Made by a program: the position numbers and the translations under genes
Part shown: positions 49,187 to 58,298 of the stretch, one piece after another
Layout: the number at the start of each line of letters is the position of its first letter
How positions within the stretch are numbered: the stretch's first letter is position 1
Notes under the pieces: generated by a model
Database searches by the model: none
What the model saw: only the letters and a program-made list of their open reading frames with translations
Told to the model about the DNA's origin: nothing
Source of the DNA: a virus
Virus record (IMG/VR): IMGVR_UViG_3300025098_000013
Location: 1 to 64,000 of that record
Length of the DNA: 64,000 nt
Direction: 5' to 3' (one strand)

Positions 49187-51018
49187 ATATAATAGGAATG
49201 CACACCGGCCATGATGCATCATTATCGTTAGTACGTAATGGCAAATTAGTATCATCATTAAGCGTTGAAAGATACAGTAGGGTAAAGAAAGATGAAGTAT
49301 TAAGTAGAGAGTTCTTTAACCACTTTCTACAAGTAAACGAAATGACTATTGATGATATAGATTGTATCACAATGGCATTTTGGAACTATGATAATTGTAA
49401 TTGGATAAAACTATACAGCCCAACCAATTCCGTTTATCCACTTAATACATTTGGCGCACAACGACAAGACACGAGAATACTCAACCACTTGGATGAGTTT
49501 CCATACAAACCAGAATATGTTGATGGGCTTGGGATATCTCTGCCGGACTTTATAGACAACATCGACCCTCCATTTGGGCCTGAAGTGATACAACATAGTG
49601 AATCATTTCCATTGATAATTGATATAGAGGGGTACACCCGACCAATTAATGGTTGCTTTGTAAGACATCATACTGCCCATGCTGCAGCTGCATTTTATAC
49701 ATCACCATTTCCAAGGGCAGCTGTATTTACGGCTGACGCTTCGATGCATACTCCAAAAAATTGTAGTACCTCAATGGTTGGTAATGGTAGTATACTACAA
49801 TCTTTTAAATCTCCTGAATTTATGTTGGGGAACTTCTATGATGTAGCTACTGAGTTTTGTGGGTTAGGGCCGGGAACATTAAAAGCAGGTACATTAATGG
49901 GATTATCTTCATTCGGTAATGTAAATGGTAAGACCATGGAGCAGTGGGAAAAATGGTGTCTCCCATTTAATCAAATTAGTACTGAATATCACCGATATAG
50001 TGATTGGTTATTTTCAGAAATCAGTGGTAGATACCCATTCATAAGTACAGCACGTAAAGAGTACGTAAATAAAGAACCAGGTTATCAGTTTATAAATAGA
50101 ATATACCAAACAGTGTATTCAAAAGAAGAATCAGATTCTCAAGAAGTCATGGATATTGCTGCAAGTATTCAATATTTATTAGAACGTGCTCTTATTAAGT
50201 ATATCAATGAATTGTATGAAGATACTAAAAATTTCAACGATGGTAATTTGTGTTTAGCCGGTGGTACATTTTTAAATTGTAACGCAAATTATAAGATATT
50301 AAAAGAAACAAAATTTAAGAATATACACTTTTTCCCAGCGTGTGGTGATGATGGAATACCAGCTGGTTCGGCATTGTTTTACTATCACTTTAATTTAGGT
50401 GGTAAACGTGTTAACTACACTACAAATGAACTTGCTTATTTAGGTGTTACATATGACCACCAACCTGAAACTGACACAAATGCAGTTCCATTAGATTTGG
50501 ATGTAGTTGCTCAAAATATTGCTGATGGTAAAATTGTGTGTTGGTATCAAGGTCACTCTGAAGTAGGTCCACGTGCATTGGGTAATCGTTCTTTTATAAG
50601 TGACCCTCGTAATAAAGAGATGAAGGATATTCTAAACTCAAGAGTTAAATTCAGAGAATGGTTTAGACCATTTGCGCCAGTAGTGTTAACCGAAGATAAG
50701 GAGGAGTGGTTCAATATGGATTTTGAGTCACCATTTATGTTACATACTGTACCATGTAGAAAGCCACAAGAAATACCATCAGCAGTTCATATAGACAATA
50801 CATCACGTGTTCAGACTTTAACAAGAGACCATAACCCTATATTTTACGATTTGATTTCTAAATTTAAGGACATAACTGGTGTGCCAGTTGTACTAAATAC
50901 TTCACTGAATGTAAAAGGTGAACCTATTGTGGAAACGCCCGAAGATGCAATGAAATTATTTGATGAGTCTGATGTTGATATATTAGTAATCAACGATATG
51001 ATGTATTTTAAAAATTAG
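49183..51018 (+). CDS. Carbamoyltransferase (NodU/TobZ family)
   Basis: A 611-residue enzyme. N-terminal Kae1-like half: MNIIGMHTGHDASLSL, CFVRHHTAHAAAAFY with metal-binding histidines and VFTADAS. C-terminal part: YQGHSEVGPRALGNRSFISDPR and WFRPFAPVV. The family makes carbamoyl-AMP and transfers carbamoyl to a hydroxyl on a sugar or other small molecule. In some phages such enzymes carbamoylate hydroxymethyl-pyrimidines in DNA. Here it precedes a sugar operon, so a carbamoylated glycan is equally likely. Confidence 0.85.
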   Translation: MNIIGMHTGHDASLSLVRNGKLVSSLSVERYSRVKKDEVLSREFFNHFLQVNEMTIDDIDCITMAFWNYDNCNWIKLYSPTNSVYPLNTFGAQRQDTRILNHLDEFPYKPEYVDGLGISLPDFIDNIDPPFGPEVIQHSESFPLIIDIEGYTRPINGCFVRHHTAHAAAAFYTSPFPRAAVFTADASMHTPKNCSTSMVGNGSILQSFKSPEFMLGNFYDVATEFCGLGPGTLKAGTLMGLSSFGNVNGKTMEQWEKWCLPFNQISTEYHRYSDWLFSEISGRYPFISTARKEYVNKEPGYQFINRIYQTVYSKEESDSQEVMDIAASIQYLLERALIKYINELYEDTKNFNDGNLCLAGGTFLNCNANYKILKETKFKNIHFFPACGDDGIPAGSALFYYHFNLGGKRVNYTTNELAYLGVTYDHQPETDTNAVPLDLDVVAQNIADGKIVCWYQGHSEVGPRALGNRSFISDPRNKEMKDILNSRVKFREWFRPFAPVVLTEDKEEWFNMDFESPFMLHTVPCRKPQEIPSAVHIDNTSRVQTLTRDHNPIFYDLISKFKDITGVPVVLNTSLNVKGEPIVETPEDAMKLFDESDVDILVINDMMYFKN

Positions 51019-51046
51019 GATTTAATAAATATATTTTGTATATTTA
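51015..51046 (+). promoter_or_regulatory. Promoter for the glycan operon
   Basis: TTAGG at 51015-51019 (one base from TTTGG), 19 bp, TATATTTA at 51039-51046. TATTTATA, the late-type motif, is also found at 51041-51048 and could act on the same start. The operon begins at ATG 51075. Confidence 0.6.
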
Positions 51047-51074
51047 TAACTAAATAAAAAGGAAATAGTTACGA

Positions 51075-52484
51075 ATGGAATTACCAAAACTACGAAAAGT
51101 AGACCCAACTAAACCGAAGAAGAAAAAGATTCTACTTCTATCGGATGACCTCAGATTACATAGTGGTATTGCCACACAATCAAAGGAGATTGTTTTTTCA
51201 ACAATTCATAAGTATGATTGGGTTCAACTTGGAGCCGCACTAAAACATCCTGAAGAGGGTAAGATGTTTGATGTTTCAGCTGATACACAAAAGGAAACTG
51301 GTGTAGAAGATGCATCACTCAAAATATACGCAAGTAGCGGATATGGGAATCCTGAAATACTAAGGCAACTTATTAACATTGAGAAGCCTGATGCAATCTT
51401 ACACTTCACTGACCCACGTTTTTGGAAGTGGTTGTACGATATGGAGCATGAAGTAAGAGAGTTCGTTCCTATTATGTATTACAATATTTGGGACTCATTA
51501 CCAGACCCAATGTGGAATGCACCATTTTATGCATCGTGTGATATGCTGATGTCAATCTCAAAACAAACATATGGTATCAACAAGAGAACTCTTGAGAAAT
51601 ATGGTATGGCGAAGGAAGATTGGGCATACAAATATATCCCACATGGAGTATCCAAACACTTCAAACCATTACCATCGGATGACGCAAAGTTAGTGGAGTT
51701 CAAAAACAGATTTGGATTAAACGAATACGACTTTGTAGTTCTATGGAACAATAGAAATATTCGTAGAAAAGTACCAGGTGATGTAGTTCTTGCATTCAAT
51801 GAGTTTGCAAAACAACATGAGGATAAGAAGGTATGTTTATTCTTCCATACTCAACGAAGTGATGACAATGGAACTGACTTGAATGAGGTAATCAAACACA
51901 ATGGTCACTATGGTGATTACAAGTTTACTGATGCTAAATTCACTACCGAAGATTTAAACCTATATTACAATTCAGGTGATATCATTCTAAACATCGCTTC
52001 TAATGAAGGTTTCGGACTCGCCTCTTGTGAAGCATTGAGAGCTGGTACACCAATTATAGTCAACGTAACAGGTGGTCTTCAAGACCAATGTGGTTTTGAT
52101 TTGGAAGGTGAAACTCTAACTGCTGAAGATTATGTTGAGATTGGGTCACTACATGATAGAAGAAAATGGTCTAAGTATGAATTATTAGGACGTGGTAGTT
52201 GGGTTTATCCTGTATGGCCATCTAATAGGTCACTACAAGGTTCACCACAAACACCATATATATTCGATGATAGATGTGACTTTATGGATGTAGCTGAGAA
52301 GTTAGGAAACGCTCTTGAAGATGGTAGAGACCACTTAGAATACGTGGGACATATTGGACATGAGTGGGTTCAAGGTGAGAGTGGGATGGCATCCGAAAAT
52401 ATGGGTGGTAAGTTTATTGACGCAATTGATGGTTGTCTTGAAAATTGGACACCTCGTAAAAGATTTGAGATTTATTCAGTATGA
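51075..52484 (+). CDS. GT-B glycosyltransferase (GT4-like)
   Basis: A 469-residue enzyme, first gene of the glycan operon. After a basic, short N-terminus (LPKLRKVD...KKKKILLLSDDL) come a Rossmann half and a C-terminal half with LWNNRNIRRKVPGDVVLAF and EGFGLASCEALRAGTPIIVNVTGG, the GT4 donor-binding pattern. It probably adds a sugar to a phage or host glycan. It overlaps the next GT by ATGA. Confidence 0.82.
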   Translation: MELPKLRKVDPTKPKKKKILLLSDDLRLHSGIATQSKEIVFSTIHKYDWVQLGAALKHPEEGKMFDVSADTQKETGVEDASLKIYASSGYGNPEILRQLINIEKPDAILHFTDPRFWKWLYDMEHEVREFVPIMYYNIWDSLPDPMWNAPFYASCDMLMSISKQTYGINKRTLEKYGMAKEDWAYKYIPHGVSKHFKPLPSDDAKLVEFKNRFGLNEYDFVVLWNNRNIRRKVPGDVVLAFNEFAKQHEDKKVCLFFHTQRSDDNGTDLNEVIKHNGHYGDYKFTDAKFTTEDLNLYYNSGDIILNIASNEGFGLASCEALRAGTPIIVNVTGGLQDQCGFDLEGETLTAEDYVEIGSLHDRRKWSKYELLGRGSWVYPVWPSNRSLQGSPQTPYIFDDRCDFMDVAEKLGNALEDGRDHLEYVGHIGHEWVQGESGMASENMGGKFIDAIDGCLENWTPRKRFEIYSV

Positions 52485-53800
52485 AAAAGTTATGTGTAGT
52501 TAGTTGCCCTATTGCAACGAGAAGTGGGTATGGTGCTCGTTCGAGGGATTTAGTCCGTTCGTTAATTCAAACCAAAGGTGAAGAGTGGGATATAAAAATC
52601 TTACCACAACGATGGGGTAATACACCTCAAAATGCACTCACAACGGAAGATGTAGACTTAACATCAAGGCTCATTAGTGGTAATATAAATCAGAAGCCAG
52701 ACGTGTGGATGCAGATTACAATTCCAAGTGAGTTCCAACCCGTTGGTCACTTTAACATTGGGGTATCGGCTGTTATTGAAACTACCGATGCATCTGCTGA
52801 ATTTATTGATGGGTGTAATCGTATGGACCTTACATTGGTTTCATCAGAACACTCTAAGAAAACACTCGAAGTGGTTTATGATAAAATAAATGAAAAAACC
52901 AAAGAAAAGGTAGGTCAAACATCTCTAACAAAGCCGGTTGAAGTTTTATTCGAAGGATTTGACCCTAAGATTTACGATAATAAATCTGAAGTTCATCAAT
53001 CTGTTAATGATGTACTAAGTAATGTGAAAGAATCTTTTACATATCTATTTGTTGGTCATTGGTTACAAGGTAACATAGGTCATGATAGAAAAAACGTAAG
53101 TGGTTTGATTCACACATTCCTAAATACGTTTAAAAACAAAAAGAATCCACCTGCACTTATTCTAAAGACATCTATCACGGCACCTGGCATCACAAATGTA
53201 CATGAGTTGAGAAAGAGAATCGAAATGATTAAAGGTATGATTGATTCAAAGATACTACCAAACATCTATATTCTCGATGGTGACCTTTCAGATGAGGAGA
53301 TGAATTCACTGTATAATCACCCAAAGGTAAAAGCACACGTATCATTTACACGTGGTGAGGGTTTTGGTAGACCTTTATTGGAAGCTTGTGTTAGTGGTAA
53401 ACCAATCATTACATCAAATTGGAGTGGTCATGTAGACTTCCTTCACTCAGATTACAACTTCTTAGTAGGTGGTGAACTTCAGAATGTAGACAAATCGGCT
53501 GCAAACAATTGGATTAGGAAAGAGTCCAAGTGGTTTACAATTAATTATAATGACGCAGCTCATACTTTAAAAACAATCTACGATAATTATAAGAAAGCAG
53601 TTGAGAAGTCTCGTAAGAATCGTAAGTATGTAAAAGACAACTTTACACTTGATAATATGTCAAGTAAATTGTCCGAAATACTTGACATTTACAAAGTAGG
53701 TGATGGTCCACAACAAGTTGGATTAACGTTACCAACTTTGAAAAAGAAAGACACGCCAACTGAATTAAAATTACCAAAACTAAAGAAAGTAGGTGAGTAA
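52481..53800 (+). CDS. GT-B glycosyltransferase (GT4-like)
   Basis: A 439-residue enzyme. N-terminal GYGARSRDLVRSL; C-terminal GHWLQGNIGHDRKNVSGLI, and FTRGEGFGRPLLEACVSGKPIITSNWSGHVDFL with the E-x7-E of GT4 donors. The extreme C-terminus repeats LPTLKKK and LPKLKK, the same short motif that begins the preceding GT. It overlaps its neighbours by 4 nt and 1 nt. Confidence 0.82.
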   Translation: MKKLCVVSCPIATRSGYGARSRDLVRSLIQTKGEEWDIKILPQRWGNTPQNALTTEDVDLTSRLISGNINQKPDVWMQITIPSEFQPVGHFNIGVSAVIETTDASAEFIDGCNRMDLTLVSSEHSKKTLEVVYDKINEKTKEKVGQTSLTKPVEVLFEGFDPKIYDNKSEVHQSVNDVLSNVKESFTYLFVGHWLQGNIGHDRKNVSGLIHTFLNTFKNKKNPPALILKTSITAPGITNVHELRKRIEMIKGMIDSKILPNIYILDGDLSDEEMNSLYNHPKVKAHVSFTRGEGFGRPLLEACVSGKPIITSNWSGHVDFLHSDYNFLVGGELQNVDKSAANNWIRKESKWFTINYNDAAHTLKTIYDNYKKAVEKSRKNRKYVKDNFTLDNMSSKLSEILDIYKVGDGPQQVGLTLPTLKKKDTPTELKLPKLKKVGE

Positions 53801-54297
53801 TGCCCGATTACACGACAATGCATAGAAATCGAATTGCTGACGCTACTCGTATACCTAAGTCAAAATTAGAGAAAGGTATGGTAGCTAAAATCAGATACAA
53901 GAAAGTATCTGGTGAGGCCCGAGATTATTATGTATTCGTGTTACAGCCAAAGTTTAAAACATACTTTCATTGTTTAGACTTAAAACACATCGCACCACCA
54001 CAAATGCTAAAAATGGCATCTTCATTAAATGAAGTAATCAGTTCAACCTCGAAAGTAAAAAAGTTAGATTTGACTAAATTAAATCTTGATGTAAACTCTA
54101 AACAATTTTACCTTAATGAGATTAGAAATAAGAAGTTAAAAGGTGGTTATCGTACATTAGTTGAAAAGAATATATCAACTGTTATGGTATATAACTATGA
54201 TTATGGTATCTTCGATAAGATAGATACTAAAGCAAAACGTAGACAAGAAGATAGTCTTGAAAAGGATGACACTCCGGACTTCTTAAAAGGAATATAA
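53800..54297 (+). CDS. Hypothetical protein in the glycan operon
   Basis: A 165-residue basic protein with no family recognised. The N-terminal part, SKLEKGMVAKIRYKKVSGEARDYYVFVLQPKFKTYFHCLDLKHI, has an SH3-like beta character; the rest is charged (SKVKKLDLTKLNLDVN; KRRQEDSLEKDD). I have a weak recollection of similar proteins in marine T4-like phages. Its start overlaps the preceding stop by 1 nt. Confidence 0.55.
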   Translation: MPDYTTMHRNRIADATRIPKSKLEKGMVAKIRYKKVSGEARDYYVFVLQPKFKTYFHCLDLKHIAPPQMLKMASSLNEVISSTSKVKKLDLTKLNLDVNSKQFYLNEIRNKKLKGGYRTLVEKNISTVMVYNYDYGIFDKIDTKAKRRQEDSLEKDDTPDFLKGI

Positions 54298-54300
54298 TAT

Positions 54301-54927
54301 ATGAAAATCAGTTACGCAGTCACAGTATGTAATGAGTTCTTAGAGATTCAAACCTTACTACAAAAGTTAATCACACTAAAACAACCACAAGATGAGATAG
54401 TTGTATTATGGGATTCTAAGAATGGTGACCCAATGGTAGAAACATATCTCCGTAAAATGAACGCGGAGAAGACTCAATTCCTATGGTATCCTTATGAGTT
54501 CGATGGACACTTTGCAGATTTAAAGAATGAACTTACCAAACATTGTAGTGGGGATTACATCTTTCAGATTGACGCAGATGAGTACCCACATGAAACTCTT
54601 ATGGATAACATCCACTCAATCTTGGAAGTAAATGATGTTGATGTGATTCTCGTACCACGAGTAAATACAGTCGAAGGGTTAACTCAGAACCATATTCAAA
54701 AGTGGGGATGGAATGTCAACGAGGGGGGTTGGGTAAACTTTCCAGACCCTCAATGGAGAATATACAAAAACTCAGATACGATACGTTGGGAAAATAAGGT
54801 ACACGAGAAACTCGTTGGATATGATACTATCTCTAATCTACCATGGGCAGAGGAACTATCCTTATACCACCCAAAACAAATTGAACGACAAGAAAAGCAA
54901 AACGAATATTACGACACCCTCGTGTAA
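54301..54927 (+). CDS. Family 2 glycosyltransferase
   Basis: A 208-residue GT-A enzyme. SYAVTVCNEFLEI at the N-terminus, IVVLWDSKNGD, and the metal-binding DADEYPHE. The LNELTKHCSGDYIFQ helix precedes the DxD. It is compact and lacks transmembrane segments, so acts in the cytosol. A 50-nt gap follows before the dehydrogenase. Confidence 0.8.
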   Translation: MKISYAVTVCNEFLEIQTLLQKLITLKQPQDEIVVLWDSKNGDPMVETYLRKMNAEKTQFLWYPYEFDGHFADLKNELTKHCSGDYIFQIDADEYPHETLMDNIHSILEVNDVDVILVPRVNTVEGLTQNHIQKWGWNVNEGGWVNFPDPQWRIYKNSDTIRWENKVHEKLVGYDTISNLPWAEELSLYHPKQIERQEKQNEYYDTLV

Positions 54928-54977
54928 TTCCATTTTGGAAACGAACGTGTGTCAAAAGAAAATTTAACAATTTTATT

Positions 54978-55802
54978 ATGAAAAAAACTATTGGTATTAT
55001 AGGTAATGGCTTCGTTGGAGAGTCACAAGCATTCGCGTTTTCCCCAACTACGAATGTTCGTATATTCGACATAGACCCCTTAAAAGCTACTCATACTCTT
55101 GAAGAAACATTAGAACAAGAATTTGTGTTTGTATGCTTACCCACACCAATGACTATGGATGGGATTCAAGATATTTCGTATATTGAGAACTTTTTCGAAT
55201 CAATCACACCTAATGATGATACGATATTCATTATTAAGTCTACGGTCTTGCCAGGTACTACACAAGGTTTGATTGATAAGTATGGGTACAATATAATTTT
55301 CTCTCCGGAGTTTTTGACCGAACGTACTGCGAAGTTGGATATGTTGACTCAATCACGAATCATCTTTGGTGGTAGTGAAGACTTGACTAAACGGGTAGAA
55401 GAATTGTTTACGGATAGATTTATGAATCGACACATCATCCATACTAATTCAACTACGGCAGAATACATCAAGTATATGAATAATACATTTTTTGCAACAA
55501 AAGTTGCAGTGATGAACGAGTTCTATCGATTGAGTCAATGTATTGATGTTGATTGGAAAACGGCACTATATGGATTTGCTGCAGATGGTAGAGTCGGAGA
55601 TAGTCATTTACACGTACCTGGTCCTGATGGTAAGTTGGGGTATGGTGGTACTTGTTTCCCCAAAGATGTAAACGCTATTATTAATTTTGCTAAAGAGCAT
55701 GGAGTTTCTATGAACGCCATTGAAGGTGGTTGGGAAACTAATGTAGAGGTTAGGCCTGAACGTGATTGGGAACAATTGGAAGGTAGAGCAGTTTCTAAAT
55801 GA
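54978..55802 (+). CDS. UDP-sugar 6-dehydrogenase, C-terminally short
   Basis: A 274-residue UDP-glucose/UDP-GlcNAc dehydrogenase-like enzyme. Rossmann GIIGNGFVGES, the VLPGTTQGLID central part and the catalytic Cys in YGGTCFPKD are visible. The family is normally about 390-450 residues; the C-terminal UDP-binding domain is missing, as the protein ends shortly after the Cys region. It may work with a partner or be specialised. Product would be a UDP-uronic acid. Confidence 0.8.
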   Translation: MKKTIGIIGNGFVGESQAFAFSPTTNVRIFDIDPLKATHTLEETLEQEFVFVCLPTPMTMDGIQDISYIENFFESITPNDDTIFIIKSTVLPGTTQGLIDKYGYNIIFSPEFLTERTAKLDMLTQSRIIFGGSEDLTKRVEELFTDRFMNRHIIHTNSTTAEYIKYMNNTFFATKVAVMNEFYRLSQCIDVDWKTALYGFAADGRVGDSHLHVPGPDGKLGYGGTCFPKDVNAIINFAKEHGVSMNAIEGGWETNVEVRPERDWEQLEGRAVSK

Positions 55803-56638
55803 TTTTCTGGAGAACATACGATAATAAAGTAATTCCTATACAAGAGGTTGAAGCGTTAGGATTTCCTTTAAGTGACCCTTCCTATATTACTGATGAATAC
55901 TTGGAAGGTAAAAACTTTGTAATCCTAAGAACTTGTTTTGGTGTTGGGGATTGGGGAATTATCTCCGCATTCCCACGAAAATTAAAGGAGAAGTATTCCG
56001 ATTGTAAGGTTTGGATACCATCACCAAAATTGTTGAGAGAGATGTTTGGTCACTTAGAACAAAATTGGTCAGCGTGGTCAGACCCGCTTCAAGTAGTTCA
56101 TACTATTTTTGATAACAACCCCTATATAGATGGGTTTGTAGATTCATTTGAAGGGGAGGTGTTCAATGACCACTACCGAATCTATGGTGATGAAGATGTA
56201 CCACTTATGGAAGAGTTGTTGAGGTTCTGGCAGTTCGAGGAGTTCGATGATATTGAACCCGAACTATACTTTTCAAAAGAAGAAATTGAGTTAGGTGACC
56301 AAATCATAAAAGAACATTGTGATGGAGACTTCGGAACTCTTCTAATATCAAATAGATTTGATGGTGTTGGGGTTGAAAAAATCCAACAAAAAATTAATGA
56401 GTATGACCTACCTATGTTCTATTGGACTAAATCTACGGATGTAGGGTTAAATTTCAAAGAAGCATTAGATATGAGACACATCAATACTCGTATTCAGTTA
56501 TACATCAAAACAAAGGCAAAGTTTAATGTGGGTAACCAAACTGGAGTGAATGATACCATCGCAAATTATTCACCAACCTATACAGTTGCCAGGCCTAATC
56601 TTGGGTCAAATTTAGTTAGAAGTGAGATTTACTTATGA
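55799..56638 (+). CDS. Hypothetical, possible GT9-like glycosyltransferase
   Basis: A 279-residue protein. FVILRTCFGVGDWGIISAFPRKLKEKY resembles the N-terminus of heptosyltransferase (GT9) proteins, and a later NQTGVNDTIANYSPTYTVARP region could close the donor site. No diagnostic motif. It overlaps both neighbours by 4 nt (ATGA), inside the glycan operon. Confidence 0.4.
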   Translation: MIFWRTYDNKVIPIQEVEALGFPLSDPSYITDEYLEGKNFVILRTCFGVGDWGIISAFPRKLKEKYSDCKVWIPSPKLLREMFGHLEQNWSAWSDPLQVVHTIFDNNPYIDGFVDSFEGEVFNDHYRIYGDEDVPLMEELLRFWQFEEFDDIEPELYFSKEEIELGDQIIKEHCDGDFGTLLISNRFDGVGVEKIQQKINEYDLPMFYWTKSTDVGLNFKEALDMRHINTRIQLYIKTKAKFNVGNQTGVNDTIANYSPTYTVARPNLGSNLVRSEIYL

Positions 56639-57309
56639 GAGTAGTAGTATATACAGCGATTATTGGTGGGTATGACACACTCAATGAACCACTCGTAAAA
56701 CCAGATGGTGTGGACTTTGTTTGTTTTACCGATAGGGAGATGGAGTCTGACACTTGGGAGATTCGTAAGATTACGTCATTATATGAGGACTCTACAAGAA
56801 CTGCACGAAAGTATAAGGTTTTACCACATCGTTGGTTTACTGAATATGATGTCAGTATATGGGTTGATGGTAATAAACTTATAGAGGGTAATGTTTTAGA
56901 TTATATCACACAGTTAGGGGGGAGTAACCTTTCGTTGTTTGACCATATGGAATGTTTTGACAAAAGAAATTGTGTATATCAAGAGGCAAATGCTATTTTT
57001 AGGTTAGGACAAGAGTCGGGTAAAACTTACAAAGATAACCCATTAACTATAAAATCCCAAATGGAACGATATCTTTCTGAAGGATATCCACAAAATAATG
57101 GATTGGCATTTACTTGCGTTGTGGTTCGGAAACACAATGACTCAGATACTATCAATCTGATGGAAAATTGGTGGACTGAAATCAAATATGGTTCTAAGAG
57201 AGACCAATTAAGTTTTGATTACGTTGCTTGGAAAAATAACTATGATTTTAAGTATCTAAGTGGTGATGGTAGAAACGATGGTATAATAACACATAAATCA
57301 CATTTATGA
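56635..57309 (+). CDS. DUF616-like glycosyltransferase
   Basis: A 224-residue protein matching DUF616 (TOD1/MUCI70-like): YTAIIGGYDTLNEP, DFVCFTDRE, RTARKYKVLPHRWF, and SIWVDGNKL with a DG acidic pair. The family has a GT-A-like fold and acts on sugars in surface polysaccharides. Overlaps neighbours by 4 nt. Confidence 0.7.
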   Translation: MRVVVYTAIIGGYDTLNEPLVKPDGVDFVCFTDREMESDTWEIRKITSLYEDSTRTARKYKVLPHRWFTEYDVSIWVDGNKLIEGNVLDYITQLGGSNLSLFDHMECFDKRNCVYQEANAIFRLGQESGKTYKDNPLTIKSQMERYLSEGYPQNNGLAFTCVVVRKHNDSDTINLMENWWTEIKYGSKRDQLSFDYVAWKNNYDFKYLSGDGRNDGIITHKSHL

Positions 57310-58298
57310 AACGTATATTGTTTATAACATCTCAGTATAGAACTGGGGAGCGGTTATATCCCATCTTACCCATACTTGCGTCTGAATATAAGGTAGACCT
57401 ACTAAAGGTATATCAGATGACCAATAAATACAAGTGGGTTGGTGATAAAGATATGCGATTAAAGTTTAATGGAGACTACTTACATTTATTTGATTCGGTA
57501 TTTGAAAACACGTGTGATGTCACTAAGTATGACCTCATCATATCTGATGATAATAGACATACATCAAAAACAAAACTATCCAATTTATACAATCAGAAGA
57601 ATTGTCCGATGGTATCCTTCGAGCACGGAAATAATGATAAAGGGTATTTCAGATTGGGCTACAAAGTAGTCTTTGATAAATGTTTTGTGTTTGGTGACAA
57701 GGATGTGAAACACAAAGACCAGATTGCAGGTGGTATTCCATCTAATGATAGGCTATCCGAGTATATAAACTTGGAAAAGAAACACATTTTGGTAATTGTG
57801 AATTTTTTAGGCAATAGAAGGTCACCATTCAAAGTTAACTTTGATAATACGGTATTTAATAAAATTAACTTAGTAAATCTACAACAACGAACTGGTTTAC
57901 CAGTTGTTATAAAACTAAAAAGTAGAGCAGATGAGGGTGGGTTTAAGAACAACCTAACATACCTTCAAAGTATATTACCAAGCGAATTAGACTACAAGAT
58001 TATTATCGATGCTGAAGATGATAACAAATTAATTGCTGAGAGTAAATACGTTATATCAGCACCATCAACTCTTGCATTCAAACCAATTCAGTTGGGTATA
58101 CCAACCATTTTAATCAAAGACTCTGGTCAGATTGGTAGTTTCTATGATTATGATGGGTTGTATGACATTGATGAAATTAATATAGACTATTTACTAAAGG
58201 ACACCAATAATCATCAATGGATAACCAACTCAGTAATGGGTGGTATCAATTTCAACTCTTCAGAAATAGTGGTGTCTAAATTAAAAGAAATGTTATGA
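57306..58298 (+). CDS. Putative GT-B / glycerophosphotransferase-like protein
   Basis: A 330-residue GT-B-like protein: MVSFEHGNNDKGYFR, KCFVFGDKDVK, GGIPSNDRL, and SAPSTLAFKPIQLGIPTILI. This arrangement is shared by CDP-glycerol-phosphotransferase-like and UDP-GlcNAc-2-epimerase-like folds. Exact substrate cannot be told. Overlaps both neighbours by 4 nt. Confidence 0.5.
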   Translation: MKRILFITSQYRTGERLYPILPILASEYKVDLLKVYQMTNKYKWVGDKDMRLKFNGDYLHLFDSVFENTCDVTKYDLIISDDNRHTSKTKLSNLYNQKNCPMVSFEHGNNDKGYFRLGYKVVFDKCFVFGDKDVKHKDQIAGGIPSNDRLSEYINLEKKHILVIVNFLGNRRSPFKVNFDNTVFNKINLVNLQQRTGLPVVIKLKSRADEGGFKNNLTYLQSILPSELDYKIIIDAEDDNKLIAESKYVISAPSTLAFKPIQLGIPTILIKDSGQIGSFYDYDGLYDIDEINIDYLLKDTNNHQWITNSVMGGINFNSSEIVVSKLKEML

